Shown: piece after piece, positions 1 to 11,440 of the stretch | Position numbering within the stretch: position 1 is the stretch's first letter | Layout: each line of letters starts with the position of its first letter | DNA from: Xiphophorus maculatus | Lineage: Eukaryota; Chordata; Actinopteri; Cyprinodontiformes; Poeciliidae | Assembly (NCBI RefSeq): GCF_002775205.1 | Contig: NC_036448.1 | Location: 992,001-1,056,000, forward strand | DNA: 64,000 nt | Direction of reading: 5' to 3' | Position numbers and translations under genes: made by a program | Notes under the pieces: generated by a model | Told to the model about the DNA's origin: nothing | The model's database searches: none | What the model saw: only the letters and a program-made list of their open reading frames with translations

Positions 1-1139
1 CAAACTTGTAAGGTCATTTCTAGCCGGATTTAAAGGCTGAAGAAGAAGAAAATTATTTTAGTTTTAAGAATGAAGGACTGAAGAGGTGGTCTAAGAGTTC
101 ATATCAAACAAACAAGAGGTATGAAGAGAATACTCCAAAATATTGAAGAAGGTGAACAAAACCAAACATGGACAGATGTAGCGATAAAGACGGTCATTTT
201 CTGTTTCTCTCAGAAAGCCTGACTGACATCTCAGTTGGACCACAACCAAAAGCATGATACAGTGAGGTAGAGAATGGATCCACTCTGTCAGAAGTGTTCA
301 GCACACTTCAGCCCATCATACATTAGTGTGACTGACATTCCAACAAAGTGCAGCCCTTTATTCCCAATCTGTTTGGCCAATTTAGCTTTCTGTCAGTGTT
401 CCACACTTTCCACACTTAGAAATGGTCTTCAGTCTGAAACATCAAACTGGAAACAGCAGATATCAGTATTGATGGTTGTATTGGTGCCCGGAGAAGCAGT
501 TGTTAATTGTACCAATAAATTTTTTCCCTAACAGTATGTATACCAAAAACTCCTTTATGTTCCAGTTCCATGTAAAAACGATGACATATTGTGCTGTCCT
601 ACAATTCTACCAGAGGTATTTGCATGTGTCCATCTCTGCTTGACTTAGCTGACTAAGCATCATTCGAATGTGTGAAGATTTTATAATTATTACTTCCCAC
701 AGAGTATTTTTTTTTTACCAAAACCTGTGAATGAAGTAAGACATGAGAGTTTGTTCACTATAAATATAGAATGATGTGGTCTTCTTCAGCTGAGTAACAG
801 TAAGAAAGTGATTTCAGACTGAAAATTCTCTGTGTGCCCTGCATTCCACCATTGATGCTAACTTTCAACATCTGTATGAAATCCAAGAGTCTCTGTTAAA
901 AGTCAGGCAAGAGCTATTTGCGTGTTGTCACTTTGATTAAGACTTCGTACAGAGGAATGAGAGGTGAGTTCAGAATTTGATTCATACTGTATTCATGCCA
1001 AAGGGGGAAAACTGTTGTAACTCATGTCATCTAAGTCTCTTCAAAGAGTAATTGGGATTGATGATTGCGTCAGCAAGAATGAGCTCCAGTAGCAGCCTTA
1101 TTTTAAAAGGCTTCTGACTGAAGGTTATTGCTGCAAAAT

Positions 1140-1475
1140 GGTAAATGACTTGCACAGCACTTTATCAAGTCCAGAGGCCCGTAAAGCGCTTCACACCACA
1201 TTCAGTCATGATGGATAGGAGCCACAGTTTCCAGAGATGAGACTGCCCAGCACCTGTGCCACCGGGCCCTTTGACCACTTCTTGTAGGTGAAGTGTCATG
1301 TTACTGGAATGTTGCCCAAGGACACGACAGAGGTGGTGGAGCAGGGGTCGAACCAGTAACTAAACAATTGTGGGACGAACTCCAACCACTATCACCTGCA
1401 TTGACCCAACATTCATGACTGTCCTGACATGCTAATGACTTAATTAGCAGGCAGCAGGCAGGATATTCCCCAGTA
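1140..1475 (-). repeat. Dispersed fish repeat with tRNA-like B-box
   Basis: The segment contains the phrase GTAAAGCGCTTCACA followed by CCACCGGGCCCT and TTGCCCAAGGACAC, which I recognise from a very common teleost interspersed repeat. On the minus strand it contains GGTTCGACCCC, which fits an RNA polymerase III B-box, so a SINE-like origin is possible. Ends are approximate and the family name is not assigned. Confidence 0.45.
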
Positions 1476-1812
1476 ACGTGGATTACACCATCAGTTCTAA
1501 CCAAATCCTGCCAATCTACTTCATTTTCTTTTGCAGATCCTCTTTAAATCTGTTTGGCTGTATGGTCAGAAAGTGTATGGTCAGGGTTATGATCAATAAA
1601 AGAGATTGTTTGAGAGAGAGCTATTTTACTTCACGAGGACATCCAGCATTGCCACCTGACCTAAAACTCATGTTAATCCTTTTGCCCTGCCAAGTAAAAT
1701 TTTTTGGATCCATCTCTGCTGTTGTTGAATAAATACAACTGCATCTCAAAACCTGTAAATATGCAAAGTTCATTTATTCAGTTTGAATAGTGAAAGTTGC
1801 ATTCAATACAAG

Positions 1813-2018
1813 AGGCATTTTTTAGTCTTTTCATTTTGATGAAAAGACTAAAAAATGCCTTTACCTGAGCAACAGGTGAAGGCACAGCTGTGTTATTCTG
1901 GGACACAGTTTTAGGAATTTCTAGTATGTTAAGACTTGTCTTTTCATCATTTTGATGAAAAGACAAACTTAAAATGCAATTTTAAGTTTGCATTACACAC
2001 CCAATGCAAACTTAAAAT
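1813..2018. repeat. Cluster of perfect short-loop hairpins
   Basis: Four inverted repeats follow one another. Positions 1813-1834 pair perfectly with 1839-1860 (22-bp arms, loop TTTG). Positions 1936-1949 pair with 1953-1966 (14-bp arms, 3-nt loop). Two overlapping A/T-rich hairpins follow at about 1965-2018, one with 11-bp arms and a GCA loop and one with 17-bp arms and an 8-nt loop. The first two share the core GTCTTTTCAT. This may be a foldback element or the product of repeated template switching. Confidence 0.75.
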
Positions 2019-2188
2019 TTTGCTTCTCAAAAGATGAAAATATTACATGAGTTGAATAATGAAAATGTAGGATGATGAAATATGTCTTGGCCACACAAAT
2101 CATGGGACAGTCTGGTCAGTTAGAAGTTGTCCTGCAGGCAGTCATTAACACCATTATCAAGAAGGTTAGGCTGTAAAAGGTCACCAAT

Positions 2189-2240
2189 GGCAATATATAT
2201 ATGTGTGTGTGTATGTATGTAAACACACACACACACAAAT
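2189..2240. repeat. TA/TG and CA microsatellite
   Basis: Short dinucleotide tracts of AT, GT and CA are read directly from the sequence. No function is implied. Confidence 0.8.
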
Positions 2241-2640
2241 TATGTATGTGTAGAAATACATATGTGTGTGTTTACCTTTACATACCCTTACTGTTGAGAA
2301 AAATTGTAAGGGCAGGACAGGAATATGATCTTAAAGAACTATTGGGAACTGAAGGAAACTTCGAGGATATTTATAGATTAAGGAAAGCTATATTTATTTT
2401 CTTCATAATACGAAGTTAAAAATGGAATTTCATAGATGTAAAGTAGTAATGCTACACACTCGTGTACAGTAGGTGGCGGTATACACCTGAAAGTTGTTTG
2501 CGATCTACTACAATGGCAAGAAGAAGAAGAAGATCTCTATCTCTCTCTTTCTCTCTAAAAAGAAATTCCTGCTTGAAAATGTAGAGATTTCTCTTCCTTT
2601 TAAGCCAGACTCTATAATGTTCTTCAGTGTAGTCAGAGTT

Positions 2641-2757
2641 AGTTAGCTGTAGCAATAAGCTGCTTGTTCTGCTCGCGGCCTCTGAAGGATCTGGAGCGGC
2701 GCTAAATCTCCGACACTCTGCTGGTCAACAAACTAGCGACTCCACGGGATCCGAGGT
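2641..2757 (+). promoter_or_regulatory. Possible atg10 promoter and noncoding first exon
   Basis: This short, relatively GC-rich stretch ends in GGATCCGAG followed by GTATGT, a good splice-donor match at about 2757. The first coding exon of atg10 starts right after an acceptor at about 3044. A noncoding leader exon spliced across about 290 bp would explain both sites. This is inference from splice signals and position only; no transcript evidence is available. Confidence 0.35.
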
Positions 2758-3046
2758 ATGTACTCGTTTTGTGAAAGTATAACAAGATGTTGGAATCTAG
2801 TTTGTTAGTAGAGAAGATGGTCCAAAAGTTTAAACCAGAACTTTTCGACATATTTTTACAACATATAACTGCGCTAACTCCAGTGTAACTGCAGCTTTGT
2901 TTAATCCGTTTTGCCAGGACTGTCATTCCAAACTATATCTTTTGTGGTTTTAGTCTGAATGTGGTTTTCTGTGTGTGTGTGTAGGGGGGGGGGGACGTGT
3001 GTGTGTGTGTAGTCCCTCATTCTCTCCATGTCTCGTCCTGTCAGAG

Positions 3047-6013
3047 ATGAGCTGCAGTGTCCTGGATGAGGAGCAGTTCCGTCTGTCCTGCCAGCTGCTC
3101 CTTCAGCGCTCTGACCAGTTGGGGGATGGCTGGAGCTGGGAAGCGGTTCAGGTGAGGAGGTGTGTACTTCCTCTGTCACTGCGCACACAGCTGGAGAGTT
3201 AAAAGGTATTATGGTATTTTCTTAATATGACTGCAGGGCTCAGAAGAGGGCTACCTCAGAAAGACTGCACTAAGGTCAGTTCCTAGTGACTGGGGTCCAC
3301 TTCATGACCAGAAGGGGTTTAGTTCCCACCCACAGCCACAGACCCTGTGTGACTCTACTGGACATGAAAAGGAAGAAGTAAATACTTGTTTTACTTTGGA
3401 GTATGTAACGATCACAGAGTCAGACATACTGAGCTCCACTGTGTCTGCTCTTTCACAGCAGGACCCAGCTGCCTCCACTGGTTCTGACTTCCTCAGAGCT
3501 GAAGAAGAAGATGCTGGTAGCTACACAGTGACTAACAGCAGCAGCCTGGTGCTTCAGTACGAGTATCACATCCTGTTCTCCTGCAGCTACGGAGCTCCTG
3601 TCCTGTATTTCAGAGCGTTCACTTTGGGTTAGTCACACAGAAAGCAGCATCTTACATTCACTTTGCTTTTTAGCATTAAGTTGACATTTTTAGGAAGCAA
3701 AGTCATTTTTTGATTAAAGGTTTAGAGTTTTCATACAATTAAAGGTTCTATAAGAGTGCCTGGTTATTCCTGCCAGAAACAGCCCCCTCCCTAGCCTCTG
3801 AAGGGAAAGTCAAACATTATTTTTTGTCATTTATAAGGAGAGTATTAAAGCTTGTTGTAATAACTCCATTCACTATCAAAGCATCAGTTTGATGTGAACA
3901 CCAGCTGAATCAAATCATCACCATCCTGGATCAGATCAGGCTCCCCACAGAAGCGGGTCGGTCTGTGCTGACTGGAGTAGCCAGAGGAAAGTCATCTGCA
4001 GTACAGAAGCAGGCATGATGAAGACATAGGAAATGATGGCAGTAATGATTTTAGTTTTCAGCCCTTTCTTTGAATGTAACATATTACATTATTTTTGAAC
4101 TTGCTGTTTGGGATGTAAATGTAAAGAAACTGAAAATGGCACAAGATTTTATTTTCTACAGGCACAAAGCAGATCTCCATTCTGTCATAAGAACCTAAAG
4201 AGCAGCTCTCAGAACTACCACTCTTGTGACAACAAGCTGCCACAAGAGTGGTAGCTTGTTGGAGTAGCTCTGTTACTTTATCTGCAATATATATTTTTTA
4301 TTATGTTTATGCAACTGGCAGATCAAAGAATTTACATGTGATGCAGTTCATGTGTAAATAAGCTACTTCATAGGAAGATCAATAGTCAGGTTCTGTCAGA
4401 GACAACAGGGTTGCCATAGAAATGTAGATAGAAGCTAACAGACACTCTGTGGGTCTTCAAAAGGTTCTTGAATCATTGCAGTAACTGGACTGTTATCCAA
4501 GGCTTGTGATTTAGCTGGTTTTAGCTGACCAGCTAGTCTGAGCTCTAGATTTTCTCTTGAGCATCATCAACCACTTCACTCTTCACAACTGTACCTCTGC
4601 TGACTTTGAACCCTTCATGACTCCAGCAGCTAGCTGTTAGCTCTCCTGCTAGTCTGTGCCGCCATCTGTCTGAACTCTGTTCTACCTCAGCTGGAGCCAA
4701 CCAGCTAAAAGTAAATCTGCACAATGTTTCTGTCTGACTGCCTGCCTGGCAGAAAGCAGCACAGTCCAGCTCCTGACTGTACACAGACTCATCACCGTCC
4801 TGCATCAGAGCAGAGACAGAGGGGTCACTTCAGGAGTGTGACTTCCCGGCCTACTGAGGTGCAGTTATTTGTGAACAGAGAATGGCAAATAATGTGTGTT
4901 GCAGAGGATTTACATTTCACCTTGGGTCTAATTTAGTGCTTTATGCGTTTTTGCTGTTCTTGTCTCAGAGGGGAGGAGCCTGGCATTAGAGGAGATGTGG
5001 AGCACCATCCACCCAAACTACAGGCTGTGTCTTCAGAACTGCCCTCTTAATGCAATAAGTCAGCAGGTAGGAACTCCCAACCTCCTCCTGGTGCCCAGGG
5101 GTCTCTGTGAAGCTCTGCTGAAACCTCTTTCTTGGTGTGTGTGACAGGAGCACCCCTTGCTGGGCCAGCCGTTCTTTTTCTTTCACCCATGTAGAACAGA
5201 GGAGTTCATGGGACCTGTGCTGCAGGCTGCTCCAGATCAAGGCAGGTAGGTATGACCTAGTTCCTAGTTCTCAATCCAAGAAAGACCCACTGCTTAAGAA
5301 CGACTAAGATGATGACATTACGCTGATGATGCCCTGTTCTTCCTGTCCACTTTACCAAACTCCTCACTTCCACCCTCCTCCCTCACTTCCTGCTCAGCTG
5401 AGATGAAATCCTGGTTTGCATCAAACGTCCTTAAACCTTTCAATAATAAAACAGAAAATGTGATGCAAGATGTGTTTTTAATAAATCCTGTAGTTGTTCA
5501 TGTTGAATCAGATCATAAAGCTGCATATGTTTAAGTGCATGTGGTGTCAGAGTGTTGCTTGAGCTTTCTTGATGGACTGCAGCATATTGAAGGTGACCTG
5601 CAGGAACTTCAGTCAGGATAAGATATGTTGCTGTTGTTATTAAAACAAAAGTCCTAACACCTTTGCTAAGTGAGTAAATGTAATACTAATGAAGTGTAGT
5701 GGGAGTTTTCAGACCTGTACAAGGCCCTGATTTTCAGACTGACTGGTTTTAGGAACATTTATTTTGGGGACTTATTATAGGAAATATTTCAATATGAGGC
5801 CAAGTAATGATCAAAGAATAAAAGCTTTCAGTTTCCTTTATAATAATGTGGTTTCATCAGTTTGAAACCATTTTAACTCATTGACTTGTATGTTTCCATG
5901 CCAACAGGCCAGTGAACTATGTGCTGTCATGGCTGAGCGTGGTGGGGCCTGTTGTGGGTCTGGATGTTCCGCTGCAGTACTGCACAGCTCTCCATTCTAC
6001 AAAACCTGACTGA
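3047..6013 (+). CDS. atg10: Autophagy-related 10, E2-like conjugating enzyme (six exons)
   Basis: ATG10 is the E2-like enzyme that receives ATG12 from ATG7 and transfers it to ATG5 in the cytosol during autophagosome formation. Coding exons are 3047-3151, 3237-3377, 3459-3627, 4969-5066, 5148-5245 and 5908-6013. All junctions have GT/AG and the phases join without a break into 238 codons plus stop; human ATG10 has about 220. Family landmarks are the YEYHILFSCSYGAPVLYFRA block in exon 3, EGRSLALEEMW in exon 4, the active-site motif HPC (catalytic Cys about residue 186) in FFFFHPCRTEEFM in exon 5, and NYVLSWLSVVGPVVGL in exon 6. Exon 2 (residues 36-82) is the least conserved and its SEEGYLRK segment is the main anchor. 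The start is the first ATG after a plausible acceptor. An alternative acceptor at 3462 would drop one Gln from exon 3. Confidence 0.93.
4215..4260. repeat. Quasi-palindrome in atg10 intron 3
   Basis: Positions 4215-4228 are the perfect reverse complement of 4241-4254, with a 12-nt spacer. A second inverted pair (about 4231-4238 with 4253-4260) overlaps it. It lies in the intron between exons 3 and 4 of atg10. Confidence 0.7.
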
Positions 6014-6566
6014 AGCTGAACACACACCTGCTGATCTTCACACACACCTGGACATGTTTGTCTTGTTTTTTCCATGTAACTATTTCTAATACCCCAAATA
6101 ATTATGTTGGTGTAGGCATACCATTTGGTACCATTTGGTACAAACTACACACACAAAGTATAGTTTTGTGTGTTTCACAAACTATACTTAATTTTCATTT
6201 TGTAAACTGAAAACGTATGTATATTTTTTATGAAGTATTGTTCTCTCTAGTTCTCAAATTCTGTCAGTAATCAGATTACTGTTATGGAGTCTCTTCCACA
6301 TTTAGCATTGTTAACTACAGATAGCTTATTTTCTATAGAGATATTCACTGTAGGAAATTTTTAAAGAAGCCCCATTTTATTTCTCTTATATTTTAAAATA
6401 GAAAAGCAACAGAACTTTTGGTAAAATAGGATGGATACACACTGTGAGGTTTGTTTCAAATGAAAAAAGAACTCCACATAGTTTCTACCTGAAGAAAATA
6501 TATCAAAAACATATTTTTGAGTCACTCTGTCAATGAAATTCAGTGAAAATATGAAACCTGCACTTA

Positions 6567-8143
6567 CAGATGCTGGTCATAAAATTAGAATATCATGAAA
6601 AAGTTTATTTGAATCAGTAATCCCATTCAAAAAGTGAAATTTGTATATTACATTCATTCATTACATAGAGATGGATACATTTCAAATGTTTATTTCTTTA
6701 ATGTTTATTACAACTAATGAAAACTCCAAATTCAGTATCTCAGACAATTTGAATATTGTGAAAAGGTTCAGTATTGAAGACCCCGGGTGCTACGCACTAA
6801 TCAGATAATTAGCTCAAAACACATGCAAAGGCTTTTAAATTGTCTCAGTCCAGTTCTGTAGGCTACACAATCATGGGGATGACTGCTGACTTGACAGTTG
6901 TCCAAAAGATGACCTTTGACACCTTTCACAAGAGGGTAAGACACAAAGGTCATTGCTAAAGAATCTGGCTGTGCACAGAGCTCTATGTTCACGCACATTC
7001 ATAAAGAGATGAAGGGAAGGAAAAGATGTGGTAGAAAAAAATGGACAAGCAATCAGGATAACGGCACCCTGGAGGGGATTGTGAAACAAAACCCATTGAA
7101 AAATGTGGGGAAGATTCACAGAGAGTGGACTGCAGCTGGAGTCAGAGCTTCAAGAACCACCACACACAGACATACCAGGACCTGGGGTTCAGCTGTCACA
7201 TTCCCTTTGTCAAGCCACTCTTGAACAAGAAACAGCATCAGAAGCATCTCAGCTGGACTAAAGACAAAAAGGACTGGACTGCTGCTGAGTGGTCCAAAGT
7301 TATGCTCTCTGATGAAAGTGAATTCTTCATTTCCTTTGGAAATCAAGGCGCCAGAGTCAGGAGGAAGAGAGGAGAGGCACAGAATCCACGTTGCTTGAGG
7401 TCCAGTCAAAGTTTCCGCAGTCAGTGACAGTTTGGGTTGCCATGTCATCTGCCGGTGTCCGTCCACTGTGTTTTCTGAGGTTAAAGGTCAACGTAGCCGC
7501 CTACCAGGACGTTTTAGAGCACTTCAGGCTTCCTGCTGCTGACCAACCTTATTGAGATACAGATTTCATTTTCCAACAGGAGTTAGCTCCTGCACACAGA
7601 GCCAAAGCTACCAGGACCTGGTTTAAGGGCCGTGGCATCCCTGTTCTTAACTGGCCAGCAAACTCACCTGACCTTAATGCCATAGAAAATCTCTGGCGTA
7701 TTGTGAAGAGGAAGATGATGTGATACATCAGACCCAACAATTCAGAAGAGCAGAAGGTCACTATCAGAGCAACCTGGCCTCTCATAGCACCTGAGCAGAG
7801 CCACAGACTGCTGGACTCCACGTCACGCCGCATTGCTGCAGTAATCTGGGCAAAAGGAGCCCCAACTAAGTACCGAGTGCTGCACATGCTCAGTTTTCAG
7901 GTGGCCAACATTTCTAAAAATCCCTTTTTTGTATTGGTCTTAAGTAATATTCTAATTTTATGAGATAAGGAATTTATGGTTTTTATTAGTTGTCAATTTT
8001 AACCATCAAGATTAAAAGAAAAACATTTGAGATATATCAGTCTTTGTGTAACAAATTAATATAAAATACAAGTTTCACTTTTTGACTGGAATTGCTGACA
8101 TTTCAACTTTTTCATGATATTCTAATTTTATGACCAGCACCTC
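6567..8143 (+). mobile_element. Tc1/mariner-type transposon, inactive
   Basis: The element is flanked by TA dinucleotides (6565-6566 and 8144-8145). Its terminal inverted repeats of roughly 40 bp share the core GCTGGTCATAAAATTAGAAT and differ only at the outermost few bases. Length is about 1577 bp, usual for Tc1-like elements carrying one transposase. The internal coding region is broken. It lies between atg10 and eng2 and is flanked downstream by a second related remnant. Confidence 0.88.
6985..7725 (+). pseudogene. Decayed Tc1-like transposase
   Basis: DDE transposase remnants appear in several frames. An N-terminal segment near 7010-7200 reads KWTSNQDNGTLEGIVKQNPL. A central segment near 7205-7380 includes WTKDKKDW and VMLSDES (first catalytic Asp region). 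A C-terminal segment near 7590-7720 reads SPDLNAIENLW, the signature around the last catalytic Glu. Frameshifts separate these blocks, so no full-length product is possible. It sits between the terminal repeats of the surrounding element. Confidence 0.8.
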
Positions 8144-8467
8144 TACATGTACGTTATCAAGAGCCATTCTGGAAGGTCTTAGGAGCCATTGCAAGTTGCA
8201 GACCCAAACTTTAATGCAAAGCCAAATACTTAGTAATCTGTGAAGTTTGCTGTACCCTAAATCAGAAAATCCTCCCTGAAAGGCCAACTGTAGATTAGTT
8301 GTTTTAATTTAAACCTGTTTTAATTTAACAGGATTTAAAAACACAATTTAGTTTAAATGTTACATTGGTGTAGTTGGGCTGGAGAGCAGATCAGCCACAT
8401 GAAAACACTTGCTGTGAGTCATGACAACCAACAGATGGCGGTAGAAGCTCACAGGTGTGGAGAGAAA

Positions 8468-8503
8468 AACTTCAGATGAATGTTTTTAAAAGCATTCATC
8501 TGA
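8468..8503. repeat. Short hairpin
   Basis: CAGATGAATG near 8472 is repeated as CATTCATCTG about 14 nt later, giving a stem with a short A/T-rich loop. No terminator or RNA role is inferred in this eukaryotic context. Confidence 0.5.
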
Positions 8504-8674
8504 ATGAAAGTTGACCATTTATGGAAACGACTGGGGGAAACATTTAATGTGCTAGAATATATCAATAATAAAACGCTCAACACTAGATAATCAATATTAG
8601 ATTTCATTAGTTATTTTTATAGTCAGTGTTAATTGACAGTGTAAAGTCTTTGTGTTCATTTTGCTGATTATGGC

Positions 8675-9115
8675 TGACAGCTAATGAAAACCATAAATTC
8701 AGTTGATCATAAACTGAGAACCTTAGTCTACATAATCAAAGAGAAATCTTCTGATTTGATGACAGTCCAACAGAGGCTCTCCATCCTCAATGACCATAGC
8801 TCTCAAACTGTCATTGCTAAAGAAGTTCACAGAGTTCTTTGTCCACAGCTTGCTACGAAAGGTTTAGTGGAAGGAAAGTGCGTGGTTGAAAAAGGGGCAC
8901 AAGTAACCGTGATAACTGCAGCCTCGATGGGATTGTGAAGCAAAAACCATTTGAGAGTTTGGGGAGATTCACAAGGTGCTGACTGCAGCCGCAGTCAGAA
9001 ACCAAAGACTGAAGGAAAAGAGGAGAGTCAGCTGAACCACAGGCTGACCCCCTCCATGCCACACCACATTAATACAGTAACTCAAGCAAAAGGAGCCCAG
9101 ACCACGTGCATGTAC
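8675..9115 (+). mobile_element. Remnant of a second Tc1-like element
   Basis: The segment starts with a stretch resembling the interior of the 6567-8143 element (AGCTAATGAAAACCATAAAT). It continues with a translated region resembling the transposase N-terminal part, including VHRVLCPQLATKGL followed by a blurred copy of the GTLEGIVKQ block. Terminal repeats are missing or unrecognisable and the reading frame is broken. The boundaries are approximate. Confidence 0.5.
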
Positions 9116-10729
9116 TGTACATATACAGTACAGTATCTGGATACACATTTAGTAAGTTCACAATTCAAGGTTAATATCTTTTTCATATATAATATTAGCC
9201 TTCAAGATGTATAGAAACATGTTTTGAATGCATCACTATGAAGTTAATGGATAAAATATATGAGTTTTACTTTATGAGTTGAATTAGTGAACTAAACCTT
9301 TTGGAGGTATTTTATTTACTATAGAAACTTTGATTTAACTGTAATCTTCAAACAGAGGCTGGGCTAATACCTCTTGTTTCTCCAGAAGGAGCCCAGTGGG
9401 GGGGTGTGGTGCTGGTGGAGGTGTGTGGGGGCATCATCAGTGATGGTAGATCGTCACCTCACTCGTTCAAACTTGTGAGATCTTAGTTCCAGTTTGTCAC
9501 ACAGTCTGATATTCTTCTCCAGTCAGTCACTGACTCTGACACGACCTGCAGAAAATCTGCAAGAGATATTTGACCGGACTGAGTGGATTTTCCTGCTGTC
9601 AGCAAGTTTCTCTCTCCAGGACTCTGACACATGATGGAAGAAGTCCTTGAAGCAACATTTGAGTCCAGGCAGTCCTCATCCCATCTCAGCAGTCTGCATC
9701 CTCTGCCTTCCCCCCTCCATCCCCAGCCCCACCAAGCTGTCTTCTCTGTTCCTTCTTGTTCATTCACCTCGGCTGTCTGGCTCTGTGCCCTGGAATAACT
9801 GCCCTTCCTTCTTCTGAGAGCAGCTACCCAGAACAATACAAACACTTCAAATCACTGCAGGGCTAAACTGTGTTGTTATAAAATGTTCAAATTACATCAA
9901 AGGACCCTTAAAAAAGGCCTGGAATCAATCAGAGCTGTTTAGTAACCGTTATGATCCTCACCTTGACCTTTCAGGAACTGTTAGAACACAGAAGTAATGT
10001 GAATTGTGGAGCTGGGAAGAATCCAGACATGGGACATTTCCAGAGAATCATCATGTGTTCCTAAAGCGCAGAAGAACTACTGCTACTGATGGTCATTTTT
10101 TGAAGGAACCCACCAGTGAAACAGCAATCCTGTCTCATGCAACTGATATTATTAAATATTTACAAAACAAAGACATTTGATTTACTTCAATGTGAATAAC
10201 ATCTGCTTTATCAAATGTCAAATTAATATTTTTGTGATGACATAAATAAATTGAATTGAAGTTTGTGAACTATAAACCAAAGGTGTTGATCACAGTAAAA
10301 TAACCTTGGAGAGTCAGGTTGGGACACAAACATCTTAAATCACTCAAGTCTAGGTGACAATGAAATGTTCACTCTGCCGTCTATCACACGTATCCTTCTG
10401 GTAGCTAAAGACGGTTTCTTTGTTTCTGGCTTTGTGTGATCAGAATGGATTCATTTGCCACATGCAATGTTTACCCAAAGGATTTATTGCAACAGAGATT
10501 AATTAAGAAAACCTGAACAAGAAAGCGTAGAGGTTTTGGGTGTAGCACAGTAATGCAGCAGTATGAAGAGGGAGAGAAGAGGACCCAGCATTATTTGATG
10601 AATACCTTGACTCAGTCCAGTAGGATCCATTCTGATCCATTATGTCAAAAAAAAACACAGTTTTGGATTCACTCTAACCACATCCTTCTTAGAACAATTA
10701 GAAGCTGTTCGTTGGAATGGTTCACAGTA

Positions 10730-11000
10730 AGAGTCAGAATTCCTTTTATTCTCATTGTGCACGAAGAAAGACCAATGAAATTATAAAACAGCACCTTTCA
10801 AAGGGAAGTCGAATAATTGAATAGAATAATAAGTATATGTCAATAAAAATATTGTAGAAATACAGAACAACTGAGACATTAAGAAAAATAAATAAATGAT
10901 CAGTTTATAGATGGATTAGCTGTGTTCAGGGTAAAAACAGCTCTTGGGTAGAAATTGTGTTTTTATGGTGGTGTCCGGGGTGGGAGGGGTCTTTGGCATC
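10730..11000 (-). mobile_element. LINE 3' tail fragment
   Basis: The start AGAATTCCTTTTATTCTCAT resembles the TTTATTGTCATT-type 3' ends of fish LINEs seen elsewhere in this window (28620 and 13746), and is followed by CAGCTCTTGGGTAGAAA, a decayed version of their C-terminal coding region. It is short and heavily diverged. Confidence 0.4.
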
Positions 11001-11054
11001 TAAGCCAATCAGAGATCCACTCTTTACAGACAGTAAACCTTTAAGGTTCCTGGG

Positions 11055-11440
11055 TTTTGTAGCTGCAGTTTGAACACATGTCAGCTGGTGATCCTTGGAA
11101 ACCAGACAGATTAATGTCTCTTTACAGACATGAATGTTGCAGAATAATATGCAACATTCAACACCAACTGATAATGATCAGTTGGTGTTGAATGTTGCAT
11201 ATTATTTTCATTTGTCACAGATGTTTCTTTTTTGGGGCCTGATTGTCCAGCTTGTCTCTGATTGGCTTAGAGGAACTTTAATCTCTCTGTTCTTTCATTG
11301 CTTGTCTGTAACAAGCTGAGACGACATGTAGCCAAAACATGTCCCTTTTTTGCCCACATTAAACCTTTGTATATTTTTGGAGTATATTTCTGCTTAGTTT
11401 TGTAGCTGCAGTTTGAACACATGTCAGCTGGTGATCCTTG
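11055..11440. repeat. 43-bp direct repeat flanking a 30-bp-arm palindrome
   Basis: Positions 11055-11097 and 11398-11440 are identical over 43 bp. Between them, 11143-11172 is a perfect reverse complement of 11177-11206 (30-bp arms, loop AATG). The arrangement suggests a tandem duplication or an insertion that duplicated its flank, with a hairpin formed inside the intervening copy. Confidence 0.8.

Larger units (their letters stand above)
1..2640. other. Upstream intergenic DNA, repeats only
   Basis: No exon with recognisable protein similarity was found here. The stretch holds a dispersed fish repeat (about 1140-1475), a cluster of perfect hairpins (1813-2018), a CA/TG microsatellite near 2189-2240, and a repeat-like segment with an AAGAAG run near 2450-2540. 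All open frames are short and unconserved in appearance. Confidence 0.5.

Noticed and set aside
9483..9845. 120-codon minus-strand frame
   Set aside because: No recognisable motif, no splice context and unbalanced composition. It is treated as chance.
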